From: Hennigella sp049177145
Lineage (GTDB): Bacteria; Bacillota_I; Bacilli_A; Mycoplasmatales; Mycoplasmoidaceae
Length of the DNA stretch: 64,000 bases
NCBI GenBank assembly: GCA_049177145.1
Contig: CP185406.1
Coordinates: forward strand, 614,575-678,574
Direction of reading: 5' to 3'
Under the pieces are notes generated by a model that did not search any database, was not told the DNA's origin, and saw only the letters and a list, made by a program, of their open reading frames with translations. Shown one piece after another: positions 32,460-42,987 of this stretch (its first letter is position 1; each line of letters begins with the position of its first letter). The translations under genes and the position numbers were made by a program.

Positions 32460-32708
32460 CTATTTTAATTCTTTTGACAAGTATTTACCAACTTCGAACA
32501 TAGTAATTGTATTCTTACCACCAAAGATTGGTTTAAGTTTAGCATCAGTGTTGATGTTTCTTTTATTCTTCTTGTCTTGTAATTTGTGAGCTTTAATGTA
32601 AGCTCATACCTTCTTAACTGCTTGTGGTCTAGTGATTTTTCCAGCACCAACAACAGTTGCTAATTTAGCAGAAGGAGTTAATTTTTGTTCTGTAATACTT
32701 TTTCCCAT
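32460..32708 (-). CDS. SWIB/MDM2-domain protein
   Basis: An 82-residue protein that is almost entirely a SWIB domain: LTPSAKLATVVGAGKITRPQ, VKKVWAYIKAHKLQDKKNKRNI, DAKLKPIFGGK, MFEVGKYLSKEL. SWIB domains are known from eukaryotic chromatin remodelling subunits and are also found as stand-alone proteins or topoisomerase tails in some bacteria, notably chlamydiae. The role here is unknown; DNA or chromatin-protein binding is possible. It has an AAAGGAATT ribosome site and its own -10 box. Confidence 0.88.
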
Positions 32709-32728
32709 AAGGAATTCCTTTCACCTAT

Positions 32729-32734
32729 ATTATA
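32729..32734 (-). promoter_or_regulatory. -10 box of the SWIB gene
   Basis: Minus-strand TATAAT at 32734-32729, about 20 bases before the ATG. Confidence 0.55.
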
Positions 32735-32756
32735 CCTTTTTATGGGTATAAACAAC

Positions 32757-32777
32757 AAAAAGCACATAGTGCTTTTT
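32757..32777. terminator. Symmetric hairpin between the SWIB gene and the KVGN-repeat gene
   Basis: Stem AAAAAGCAC / GTGCTTTTT with loop ATA. With the second hairpin at 32796-32821 it forms a tandem terminator for the minus-strand KVGN gene. Confidence 0.6.
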
Positions 32778-32795
32778 GAGATTATTTTTTGAATA

Positions 32796-32821
32796 AAAAA
32801 AAAGAGCTTTTTGCTCTTATT
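32796..32821 (-). terminator. Terminator of the KVGN-repeat gene
   Basis: Minus strand stem AAGAGC / GCTCTT with an A-rich loop and a run of at least eight T. Confidence 0.8.
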
Positions 32822-33144
32822 TATCATTCATCATCTTCATCATCGTCATCATACATTGCAGCATCTTCACTATCTTCGTTAAAGAATGTATTTCCGACTT
32901 TTGATCCTACATTGCCCGATCCAAAGAAGGAATTACCAACTTTAGATACGGTTTTACCATCAGAGCTAAAGTAGGTGTTACCTACTTTAGATGTAACTTT
33001 ACCACTACTATGAAAGTATGAATTACCTACTTTACTAGTGGTTGAACCATCACTATGAAAGTATGTATTTCCTACTTTAGATGTAACTTTCCCATCAGAA
33101 CCAAAATAAGTTTTACCTACTTTAGTTGTTGTCTTGTTAGCCAT
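32821..33144 (-). CDS. KVGN-repeat protein with acidic tail
   Basis: A 107-residue protein built of six tandem units of 14-15 residues with consensus S-K-V-G-N-T-Y-F-x-S-D-G-K-x-T (for example KVGNTYFHSDGSTTS). It then has a tail of about 14 residues nearly all Asp/Glu, ending in a TGA-encoded Trp. No signal peptide or membrane segment is present, so it is probably cytoplasmic. The strict period with alternating hydrophobic and small residues suggests a beta-repeat fold (inference). I do not recognise a named family. Confidence 0.75.
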
Positions 33145-33162
33145 ATATAACCTCTTGTTTAT

Positions 33163-33186
33163 ATTATAACTTTAATAAGTTATAAT
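33163..33186. promoter_or_regulatory. Mirror-image divergent promoters (KVGN gene and threonine dehydratase)
   Basis: ATTATAAC at 33163-33170 and GTTATAAT at 33179-33186 form a perfect 8-bp inverted repeat with an 8-bp spacer. Each arm contains a TATAAT box pointing outward, one to the minus KVGN gene and one to the plus dehydratase gene. Confidence 0.6.
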
Positions 33187-33205
33187 ATAAGCGAAGAAGG
33201 TAAAT

Positions 33206-34429
33206 ATGAAAAAAGAATGAGTAGGTCTTCATGACATACATGAAGCAAACCTAAATATGAAAAAATCAGGTCTAATTTACCCAACATTGGTTAAATATTG
33301 TCCAACATTATCTAACCAATTTAAAGCTAAATTATACCACTGTGCTGAAACAGTTCAAGCTGTTAAATCATTTAAGATTAGAGGTGCATTAAATGCAATT
33401 ATGCATTTAACCCCTGCACAAAAGAAGAAAGGTGTTATTTGTGCTTCTGCTGGTAACCATGCACAAGGAACGGCCTTATCTGCTACAACATTAGGTATTA
33501 AGTCATACATTTGTATGCCATCTAATGCTCCATTAGCAAAAATTCAAGCAACAAAGAACTTTGGTGGAACAGTTATTCTTGCTCCAGAACCAAGTTTTGA
33601 TGCTGCTTATGCATTAAGCAAGAAACTTGCTAAAGAAAGAGGATTAACAGAAATTCCTCCATATGATCATCCACACGTAATTGCTGGTCAAGCAACAGTT
33701 GCTGTTGATATTTTACAAAAGCAACCAGACATTGATATGTTCATTGTACCAATTGGTGGTGGTGGATTAATTGCTGGTATAGCAACTTATGTAAAGATGC
33801 TAGATCCAAGAATTGAAGTTATTGGTGTTCAAGCTGAAAACTTCCCAGCAATGAAGAAATCATTTGATGCAAAGAAAATAATTTCTTATTGCAAAGGTGT
33901 ACCAACACTAGCTGATGGTTGCGCAGTTAAGACTCCAGGAAGCATAACATTTGATATCATCAAAGAAAGAGTTGATAAAATTGTTACTGTTACTGAAGAT
34001 GAAATTGCTCGTGCAATCAACTTACTAATGGAAAAAGGTAAGATTGTTTCTGAAGGAGCCGGTGCAATGCCAACTGCTGCAGTTATGGCAGGTAAAATAA
34101 ATGTTAAAGGTAGAAAAGTAGCTATGCTAATTTCTGGTGGCAACATCGACCTTGACACGCTATATTCAGCTAGTGCTCATGCTATGTGACTTGAAGGTAG
34201 AAGATTTAAAACAATCGTTTACTTCAAAACTAAGAATGAAATTAACCAATTCCTTGAATTCTTAGGTAAAAACAACACTGTTTCTTGAACTCTAGATACA
34301 GAAATCAAGTTAACAAAGGATTTAAAACCTGGAACATACTCAATTGCAGTAATTACTCCAGATAAGAAAACAAGCGAAATTGTTAAATCTTATATTAGAA
34401 AACAAAAATTCTTTGTTCGTTGTTTCTAA
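33206..34429 (+). CDS. Threonine dehydratase (PLP-dependent)
   Basis: A 407-residue enzyme that deaminates threonine (or serine) to the 2-oxo acid and ammonia. The PLP lysine is in VKSFKIRGA (about residue 54), followed by SAGNHAQG, the glycine loop IGGGGLIAG and the C-terminal SGGNID. A C-terminal extension of about 75 residues resembles a single ACT-like regulatory domain. There is no isoleucine pathway in the window, so a degradative (TdcB-like) role is more likely than IlvA. The early start at 33206 restores the conserved N-terminus through a TGA codon and has an AAGG ribosome site. Confidence 0.92.
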
Positions 34430-34433
34430 AAAG

Positions 34434-34460
34434 AAAGAGGTCAAACCTCTTTTTTTATTT
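34434..34460 (+). terminator. Terminator after threonine dehydratase
   Basis: Stem AAAGAGG / CCTCTTT with loop TCAAA and a T run. Confidence 0.83.
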
Positions 34461-34462
34461 TC

Positions 34463-34490
34463 ATATGTTTATTATGTATAATAAACATAT
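34463..34490 (+). promoter_or_regulatory. Palindrome over the promoter of the P-type ATPase gene
   Basis: A perfect 13-bp inverted repeat, ATATGTTTATTAT at 34463-34475 and ATAATAAACATAT at 34478-34490, with two bases between. An extended -10 (TGTATAAT, box 34477-34482) overlaps the start of the right arm. A protein bound to this palindrome would cover the RNA polymerase site. Confidence 0.65.
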
Positions 34491-34509
34491 CAACAAAGAA
34501 AGGATAAAT

Positions 34510-34569
34510 ATGGCAAGTGAATCGACACAGTTAGATAATAGCGATGTATTTATCCTTACATTGTTTTAA
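34510..34569 (+). CDS. 19-residue leader peptide before the P-type ATPase
   Basis: A short frame (MASESTQLDNSDVFILTLF) with a good AAAGGATAAAT ribosome site, ending in TAA 30 bases before the ATPase ATG, which itself has no clear ribosome site. It lies in the same frame as the ATPase, so it could be a regulatory leader peptide, as known for bacterial mgtA leaders, or an N-terminal part cut off by a stop. I favour the leader because the ribosome site belongs to it. Confidence 0.5.
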   Translation: MASESTQLDNSDVFILTLF

Positions 34570-34599
34570 TCTTTCTTGATTTGCTTAGCATGTCACAAC

Positions 34600-37308
34600 A
34601 TGTCTAAGAGAGCAGAACGTAAAGAAAAAAGAAAACTATATATTACACAAAAGCAAGGTCAGTTTTTAGTAGAGCAAGCTACAAAACAACCTAAAGTTTT
34701 GTTAAACGACTTTGAAACTAGTGAAAACGGTTTAAGAGATGAACAAATAGAAGCCAAACTAGACAAGTATGGCTATAACACTATTGCTAATAAAAATAAA
34801 GTAACTTGATATAAGACTTTATTTTCTGCTTTTGTTACTCCTTTCACAGCAATCCTACTTATAGTAGGTTTATTAAGTATTCTATTACCTTTATGAACCG
34901 GTGAAGGAATTCAAACAGAACAATGGGTGTCATTTGGAATTATTATGGGAATGATTGTTCTATCTGGGACATTAAACTTCATTCAAAACTTTAAATCTGG
35001 CAAAGCCAGTGAAAAGTTAAATGAAATGATTAATACTACGGCTGCAGTAGAACGTAATGGTATAAAAAAAGAAACACCAATTGAAAATATTGTTCCAGGC
35101 GACATTATTCACTTAGCAGCAGGAGACATGGTTCCTGCTGATATGAGATTGTTATATGCAAAGGACCTTTTCATTACCCAATCTGCTTTAACTGGTGAAT
35201 CTGAACCAGTAGAAAAGACAGCAACTGTACCTGATAAGGTACTATCTGCTTTAACATGTAACAATATTTGTTTTATGGGAACAACAGTTGCTTCAGGATC
35301 TGCTTATGGTATTGCTGTCCAAACTGGAAAAGATACTTTCTTAGGCAAAGTTGCAAAAGCTGTTGGTGCTAAAAGACCAGCAACAAGCTTTGACAAAGGT
35401 ATTAAGAAGGTTGGTCAAATTATTCTTATCACTATGCTGGTTATGTGCTTAATTATCTTTATCATTAAAGGATTAAGAAACCAATTTGGTGGGTATGACC
35501 TATTTGGTAAGAATGCTTGAATTGAATCATTAACCTTCTCTTTAGCTGCAGCTATTGCCATCATTCCTGAAATGTTACCAATGATTGTTACATTAAACCT
35601 AACTAAAGAGGCAATTAAGTTTTCTAAACAGAAAGCTATTATTAAAAATGTTAATGCTATTCAAACATTTGGTGCTATGGATGTATTGTGTACAGATAAA
35701 ACTGGTACATTAACAGAAGACCACATTATCTTACAAGAACATTTAAATGTTCAAGGTAAAGAAGATGAAAAAGTTTTACTATATGGATGTCTAAACTCTT
35801 ACCATCAAACAGGTTTAAAGAATTTAATTGATAAAGCTATTGTGGAAAGAGCAATGCAAAGACATATTATGGAAAAAGTTCAACAATACAAAAAAGTTGA
35901 TGAAATTCCATTTGACTTTGAAAGAAGAAGAATGTCCATCATTGTTTCTGATGATGAAGGAAAGAAAATCCTTATCACCAAAGGAGCATCAGAAGAAATT
36001 CTAAATGTTTGTTCAAAGATATTAGTTGATGGTAAGACTGTTGATTTAACTAAAGAATGAACAAATAAAATCAAAAAACAAATTACTAACTTAAATGAAA
36101 ATGGTATGAGAGTTATTTGCGTAGCAACTAACCACGAACCGTTATTAAAGAATGAAGCTTTTTCAGATGAAGACGAAAAAGATTTAATGTTGGTTGGATT
36201 TATTGCCTTACTAGATCCGCCTAAGATGTCTGCTAAAGCAGCAGTTAAAGATTTATTAAATAAAGGTGTGGAAGTAAAAATCTTAACTGGTGATAATGAA
36301 AAAGTAACTAAATACATCTGTCAACAACTAGGATTAGGTTTTAACAAAATCTTATTAGGTGATGAAATTGAGAAGATGGATTTTGATGAACTTAGAGAAA
36401 AAGTTAAAGATGTAACAATCTTTGCTAAGTTATCTCCTGAACAAAAAGCAAACATTGTTAGAGCTTTAAAAGCTAATAAACATGTTGTAGGTTTTATGGG
36501 AGATGGTATTAATGATGCTCCTGCCATGAGAGCAGCAGACATAGCTATCTCTGTAGATACAGCAGTAGATATTGCTAAAGAATCAGCAGATGTTATCTTA
36601 TTAGAAAAAGACCTTGAAATTCTGGGTAATGGAGCATTACAAGGTAGAAGAACATTTGCTAACATTATGAAATATATAAAGATTTCATTAAGTAGTAACT
36701 TTGGTAACATGTTATCAATGTTGGTAGCAGCATGTTGATTACCATTCAACCCATTGATGCCAATCCAAATTATCTTTATGAACTTGTTCTATGACTTTAC
36801 GCAATTATCTATTCCATGAGATGCCATAGATAACAAGTTCTTACAAACACCAAAGAATTGAAATGCCATGTCTATTATTAAATTCATGGTGATACTAGGA
36901 CCAGTAAGTACCATCTTTGATGTTATTACATTCTTGGTATTATTCTTTGGCTTTGGATATAACAGTCCAGAGACTGCAATGTTGTTCCAAGCTGGATGGT
37001 TTATTGAAGCAGCAGTAAGTCAAACAATCATTATCTATGTTCTACGTAGTAGAAGAACTGCCTTTATTAGAACTAATCCATCATTACCAGTTATCTTAGC
37101 AACTGGTGTTTCTGCTATCTTATTAGCAATAGTACCATTTATTCCTGGTTTAAACTTTGGTTTACAATTTGTTAAACAGCCTGGAATAACATGTGGTTTA
37201 TCAGGTTGATTCTGGTTAGCTCTAGTTGGAATTATTATGGGATATATAGTCTTAGCTGAATTAACTAAACGTCTATATATGAAAGTTAATCATAGAGAGT
37301 GGATATAA
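34600..37308 (+). CDS. mgtA: Magnesium-type P-type ATPase (MgtA-like)
   Basis: A 902-residue ion pump. It has an N-terminal cytoplasmic tail, membrane helices, TGESEPVEK of the actuator domain, CTDKTGTLTED with the phosphorylated Asp, KGASEEIL of the nucleotide domain, and MGDGINDAPAMRAADI. Overall similarity is to the P3B (MgtA/MgtB) group, including FNPLMPIQIIFMNLFYDFTQ. It would import magnesium. The start at 34600 is the first good ATG; an in-frame ATG is absent further upstream except in the leader frame. Confidence 0.92.
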
Positions 37309-37330
37309 AAAAGAGCTATAGCTCTTTTTT
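37307..37330 (+). terminator. Terminator after mgtA
   Basis: Stem AAAAAAGAGC / GCTCTTTTTT with loop TATA, overlapping the stop codon. Confidence 0.85.
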
Positions 37331-37333
37331 ATT

Positions 37334-37355
37334 TATAATTATTATAGAGGTATAT
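37334..37355 (+). promoter_or_regulatory. Promoter of the large lipoprotein gene
   Basis: TATAAT at 37334-37339, AGAGGT ribosome site, ATG at 37356. Confidence 0.6.
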
Positions 37356-40250
37356 ATGAAAAAAAGAAAAGTATTAATGTTGGGAGGGCTAGTTGCTAGT
37401 GCAACAACCCTAGGTTCTATTGCTACACTAATTAGCTGTAACAAGGATGAATCACAAAAATCTTGATTGTCTATTGATGAAAAGACAATTACTATTAATG
37501 ATGGAAGAACCGGAACACAAGGGAATGACGATATCCAATTCATTTTTAATTCAAATGTTGATATTGAGGCCGGTGCTAACATAGAAATAGACATAGATGG
37601 TCAATATTCTGAAGATAATGACTTTAATGTTGAGTTTAAAAAGATTGAAATAACTGAAACAACGAAACAAATAGTTGCTAATGTTAAATTACTTGGCAAA
37701 GGCGCCAAAGACATAGATGACATCTATAATGACTCTCATGCAACTTTTAATGTAAAAGTTCAATGAAAAGATGAAGACGACAAAGTACTAAAAGAACAAG
37801 TCGTTAAAGATCTTAAGATTGATTTTTATTGTCAAGATAATGAAATATCTGTATTAAATGATGGTGTAGCAACAACTTTACGTGATGAGGCAAAAGCAAG
37901 ATTTATATTTAATTTGGGAGAGGATGATCAAATACCAGATAAAAATAATCATGAATTATTGGTTGATATTGATGCACACGCGGGAGAGGAAAGTTTGATT
38001 GAAGATGTAGAATTAGATTCATGAGAAGTGAACGAACAGAACCAATTAGTTGTTTACTTTAACTTAATACATTATTTTGAACTCTTTGACCAAGACAGCA
38101 TAACATTTGATATTAGGATGAGATGTGTAGATAAGGTAACCAACAAAGTATACTGAGACTATCAAAATGGTAATGTATTTAAAATAATTTATTCTACTCA
38201 TAATACATATTTCCCTCAATCGCAATGCACTGTTGCAGGCGGTGATAATGAGGTAGAAACAAATACCCATATCTATACCATTTATTACTGGCATGGACTA
38301 GATTATGATGCTGGTGAAATCTCTTTTACTGCCGAAATAGACCCAGAGTGAGAACACAAAAATGAAGTTCAAATCTCATTAAGTACGCCTACTATAACAG
38401 AGTATCCATATGTGTATAATGTTGCAACTCTAACCGCAACATTTACCAAAAAATCAGACGGTTCGCCACTCGAACATGACTATGATATACCATTTAGAAT
38501 TAAATTTGAGATAAAAGGACATCATGAGATTACTGAGGACGAAGACTCTGGACTTTGCACATTCTGTTATAGATCTAAAAAATTCAACGACATTACTGAA
38601 CAACTAACGCAGAAGACAGCATTTGATATAGGAGAATCTTCTTTTAATTTAACACTTTTAGTTGAACCAGAAGACGGTTATTCATTTAAATACAATGTAA
38701 TTACAAACGAAGAAACATATATACCTTATGCTGCTGATACTGATTGTGATGTTGATGGAGCAACATTATCATCTTTAGTAGGCATTAAGGCCAAAGAAGG
38801 CGAAAAGCTAGTTAATGGTAACACAGGAAATTTTGCTCTTCAAATTGTTGGCGTTGATGCCAATGGCGTAGAACAATGAAAGCAAACAACAGGAAGTCTT
38901 TTAAACATTCAATACCGTAGTTCTATTGATGATTATATTAGCAGTTATGAAATAAATAATGGTGTCTTAACGGGTGAAATTAGTTTTACATTGGGTGATG
39001 AAACATCAACTAATTTAACAGCAGGTGATCCTGTATATGTTGGAGAACCAGAACATTTCGATGGTATTGAATTTGGAACAATCACTACAGTTGGTAAGAA
39101 TGGAAAGATTCCATACACATTAGACCCAAAAATCGATTTAAAATTCGATGGTTTCATCAAATTTAATTTTAATGTTTCAGGCCAAGCGTCAGATGGCACC
39201 CCTTGAACATACACTTTTGAAAATGTATCAATTACTTATGCAACGGGAGCAATTATTGAAGAGAAAGAGCAATGAACTGAAGCCGGTAAACCATATGCAT
39301 TTTATGATGTTGAATTCAAACCGGATTGAAAACCATCATCTCTTACCGATATAACTATTAATGCAGAAACATCATCTACAGATTTTAATGTTAGTTTATT
39401 TCAATTGGCAACAACTTATGATGCAAGTAAAGGAATTTTGCATTGCGCTATTCTAATATCACCTAAAGATGGGGCACATCTACCAAGAAATGCTTCCGCT
39501 AATTTCTCATTAACAGTTGTGACCGACAAGATACCTGAATTAACTTTTTCTAATCTTAGTTTAAATTACTTAAGTGCAATATATAGTCATGATACAATAG
39601 TAACGACAGAACCGGGTGTACATGAGGCAACATATGAATTAGAATTCAGAAATGAAATTTCTGACGATTCAGACTTTGACATTCAGTTTAATCAACAACC
39701 AGAAAAATTATTAAACGAAATTGAAGTAACTCCAGATCCAGACAATAAGAAAATTGTTTATGTTAAAGTGACTGCTGACGAAACAATCCAACCTGATGAG
39801 GATATACATTTTAAATTAAATGTTTCCGTCACTGACAAAACGTCCGAAACTACAGTAAATGAATTAACAGATGAAATGACTTTTATTTATGCTTCTGAAA
39901 TTGAATGTCCTGTTAAAGAGAAAAATGCAGGAATGGAAGAACGGATTTGGTCAAAGACTGTAAATTTTGAGTTTCAATTAATTAATCATACTTTTGTTGA
40001 GGGCGATACAATAACCGTAGAACAAAAAACAACATCAAGTTCTAAAGACAAACTTTCTGCTACTAGACACGGTAATGTTCATATTACAACCGGAACAAAA
40101 AATGTATCTGTTCCTTACCACTTAAGCGCTCCGGATGGTAATTTAGCACTTGGTGATTGAGCTATATTTCGAGTAACTTTTACCTTCACCGGCACAGACG
40201 GCAATACATGAGTGCAAACAATTAAAGATCTTAAGTTAACATGTGCTTAA
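37356..40250 (+). CDS. Large lipoprotein with about eight Ig-like modules
   Basis: A 964-residue lipoprotein (lipobox LISC, Cys at about residue 28), one of the longest genes in the window. The mature part can be read as about eight diverged modules of 100-125 residues, each starting with strands such as ATYELEFRNEISDDSDFDIQF and ending in an F-x-L-x-V-x-V strand and an acidic turn. This is an all-beta, Ig-like repeat architecture. No catalytic motif is seen. It is a single-gene unit between two terminators. A role as surface spacer, adhesin or coat is inference. Confidence 0.82.
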
Positions 40251-40273
40251 AAAGAGGTTATACCTCTTTTTTA
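40249..40273. terminator. Bidirectional terminator between the large lipoprotein gene and der
   Basis: Stem AAAAAGAGG / CCTCTTTTT around TTATA, with T runs in both directions. Confidence 0.8.
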
Positions 40274-41593
40274 TTTTCTTATTCTAGCATTCTTATCTTT
40301 ATAGTAGATAGTAACTGGAACATTATCTAAGTTAAATGCTTGTCTTATTTGGTTTTCTATATATCTAGCATAGCTAAAGTGTAGATATTTAGGATCATTA
40401 GTAAATAGAACAAAAGTAGGAATATTAGATTCTACTTGTGTTCCATAGTGAATAGTAATTCTATTACCTTTGAATTTAGGTGGTGGATTTAGAATCTGTG
40501 CTTTAGCAACTACTTCATTTAAAGCAGAAGTTGCGACTTTAACTTTTAGCTTCTTATAAATATCTTCAATTGTTTCAAAGATAGTATGAACACGTTTATT
40601 ATCTTTAGCTGAAATAAAGACAATAGGTGCTCATGCTAGATAATCAAAGTCAGCGCGAATAAGTTTTTCAAACTTAGACATTGTGTTATTTTCTTTTTTT
40701 ACCAAGTCCCATTTATTAACAACAATAATTGTTGGGATGTTAGCAGCATGAGCAAGACCAGCAATAACTTCATCTTGTTCATTGAATTCTTCTGATCCAT
40801 CTAACATTACAATAATTAAATTAGATCTAGAGATTGCTTCTTGTGTACGGAGATAAGAATACTTATCTACATTAGCAGACATCTTTCCTTTTCTTCTAAT
40901 ACCTGCAGTATCAATAATGGTGTAGTTCTTACCATGATATTTAAATTTACAATCAATAGAGTCTCTTGTTGCATTAGCAACAGGAGAAACAATTACTCTA
41001 TTTTGTCCAATTAATGTATTAACTAATGAACTCTTGCCAACATTAGGTCTACCAATAATACAGAACTTAAAAGATTCTTCTTCTTTTCTTTCTGGTGTTT
41101 TATTTAGTTGTCTGACAACTTCATCTAATAAATCACCAATGCCTATTCCATGTGTACATGAAATAGGAAAGAATGTTCCAAATTTTAAACTATAGAAACC
41201 TCTATCACCACAATGGTTATAGTTTTCTGCTTTATTTACAACCAAGATAATCTTTTTGTTCTTAGCTTTTGTCTTTAATAGCTTAGCAATATATTGATCT
41301 TGGGCATTGATTCCATCTTTTTCAGAAACAATGAACAAAATAACATCTGCTTCATCAATAGCATAATTAACTTGTTGGTTAATTACTTCTTGAAATGGCG
41401 CATCTACATTTTTTAAAATTCCACCAGTATCAATAATAGAAAAACTTCTACCCACTCAAGTAGCGGTAGCATAATTACGGTCTCTGGTTATACCAGGAGC
41501 ATCATCTACAATCGCTTTCTTGTGACCAAGAATACGATTGAATAGAGAACTCTTACCGACATTAGGTTTTCCTACTAAAGCTATTTTTTTCAT
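40271..41593 (-). CDS. der: Ribosome-associated double GTPase Der (EngA)
   Basis: A 440-residue protein with two tandem GTPase domains: GKPNVGKSSLF at residue 8 and GRPNVGKSSLV at about residue 180, each with its DTGG/DTAG and NKxD motif, then a C-terminal KH-like domain (PPPKFKGNRITIHYGTQVES). Der is needed for 50S subunit assembly. Its start overlaps the end of cmk by 13 bases, so the hypothetical-cmk-der run is one operon. Confidence 0.97.
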
Positions 41594-42273
41594 GGTGTGT
41601 TTTTAACTACAAATGCATCCCTTTTCTTGTTAACTGTGTTAACAATGAAATCAACAACTTCTTCTTTAGTCATTTTTGTTGAATCAATATATGTAGCATC
41701 TTTTGCTTTTTTCAAAGGAGAAACTTTACGATGTGTATCTTGATAATCTCTAGCTTTGATTTGCTCCAAAAGATCTTTAAATTCTTTTGTTCCTACTTTG
41801 ATGCCATTATCTTTAGCACGGCGTCTTGCTCTTTCTTCTACTTTGGCATCCAAAAAGAATTTATATGGACTGTCAGGAAGAATTACTGTTCCAATATCTC
41901 TTCCATCCATTACTAAAGACGTAGTCTTAATAATTTCTTTTAAATCTTCTTCGTATCTTTTTCTTACTTCAGGATATTTAGAAATAGTTGAAGCATTCAT
42001 AGAATGAACGTCTTTCATAATTTCTACAGTTACGTTTAAACCATTGATATAGAATGAACCATCTTTAAATTCAAATTTAAATTGTTTCATTTCTCTAACA
42101 ACAATTTCTTCATTCTTACAATCTACATCTTGTAATGCAAAGGCATAACTTCTAAAGATTCTACCTGTAGACATGTAAATAATGCCTAAACGTTGTGCAA
42201 CAAGTTGACCAACAGTGGTTTTACCACTTCCTGCTGGTCCATCAATTGCTACTTGAATTAATTCTTGTTTCAT
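41581..42273 (-). CDS. cmk: Cytidylate kinase
   Basis: A 230-residue kinase that phosphorylates CMP and dCMP. It has the P-loop AIDGPAGSGKTT (about residue 9), MDGRDIGTVILPD and RARRRAKDNG, as in Cmk. The frame runs past a TGA (Trp) and ends WKK-stop inside der. The gene starts one base after the stop of the upstream membrane-protein gene (TAG-T-ATG). Confidence 0.95.
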
Positions 42274-42274
42274 A

Positions 42275-42889
42275 CTACATAAACCACCTTACTAATAATA
42301 ATACGAAAGTAAGAAGAAAGAAAACACAAGCTATAGCAATAGAAATAACAAAGACATGGTGACCAACATTTTTTTGTTCATCTTTAGATAATTTATTAAT
42401 TACTCCAATTTTTGTCTGTTGTTTTTTCTTTGCTAGGCTTTCAAACTTCGTTTGTAAGTCTTTTTCAAATTCTTTATCTTTATTTAAACTTGCTTCTTGG
42501 ATGTAAGCTGACAAAGCAGCATAATCCTTATTACTATTTAATCATGAATCCTTAATCTTTAACTTTTGATCTAAGATAGATTCATTTTGTAAATTAAATA
42601 GAATAGTAGAAATATTGTTTTTGTTGTTTATAGATTTAGCTTTAGATAAATCTTTAAACATTCTAGTGATTTGATTGGGAATTTGTTTTTGACTAACAAT
42701 TACTTCACTAACTCCCTTATGCAAAGTTAATTCTGGGTCAACAACATTTTGTAAAATAGCAGGGTTGACTCTGTCAATAGCCCTTTTATATTTTTCAATC
42801 TGTTGGGTTTGTACCATTATCCCATAACCAATTTGTGAAGATTGGTTAATTTCATGGCGATAACTTTCCCATTTTTGCATTCGGGTCAT
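42275..42889 (-). CDS. Tail-anchored coiled-coil protein of unknown function
   Basis: A 204-residue protein, mostly charged helix and coiled coil, with a single C-terminal membrane helix (HVFVISIAIACVFFLLTFVLLL) and almost no residues after it. No enzyme motif was found. As I recall, the order hypothetical-cmk-der also occurs in M. genitalium. A conserved-looking MQKWESYRHEI start means translation could also begin at the inner ATG three codons later. The -10-like box CATAAT is so close to the ATG that the mRNA may be leaderless. Confidence 0.75.
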
Positions 42890-42945
42890 ATATTTATATT
42901 ATGTATATTTTTTACATAATTAAATCAATAATATACTTTTATGTA

Positions 42946-42951
42946 TATAAT
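42946..42951 (+). promoter_or_regulatory. -10 box upstream of rny
   Basis: TATAAT at 42946-42951, 36 bases before the rny ATG. The leader between them contains GAAAGTAGGT but no strong ribosome site. Confidence 0.5.
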
Positions 42952-42987
42952 AATGTGGATTTAATGGTTAGAAGAAAGTAGGTCGAT

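Noticed and set aside
34600..37308. Minus-strand open frames over mgtA
   Set aside because: They are antisense shadows of strongly conserved ATPase motifs and have no promoter.
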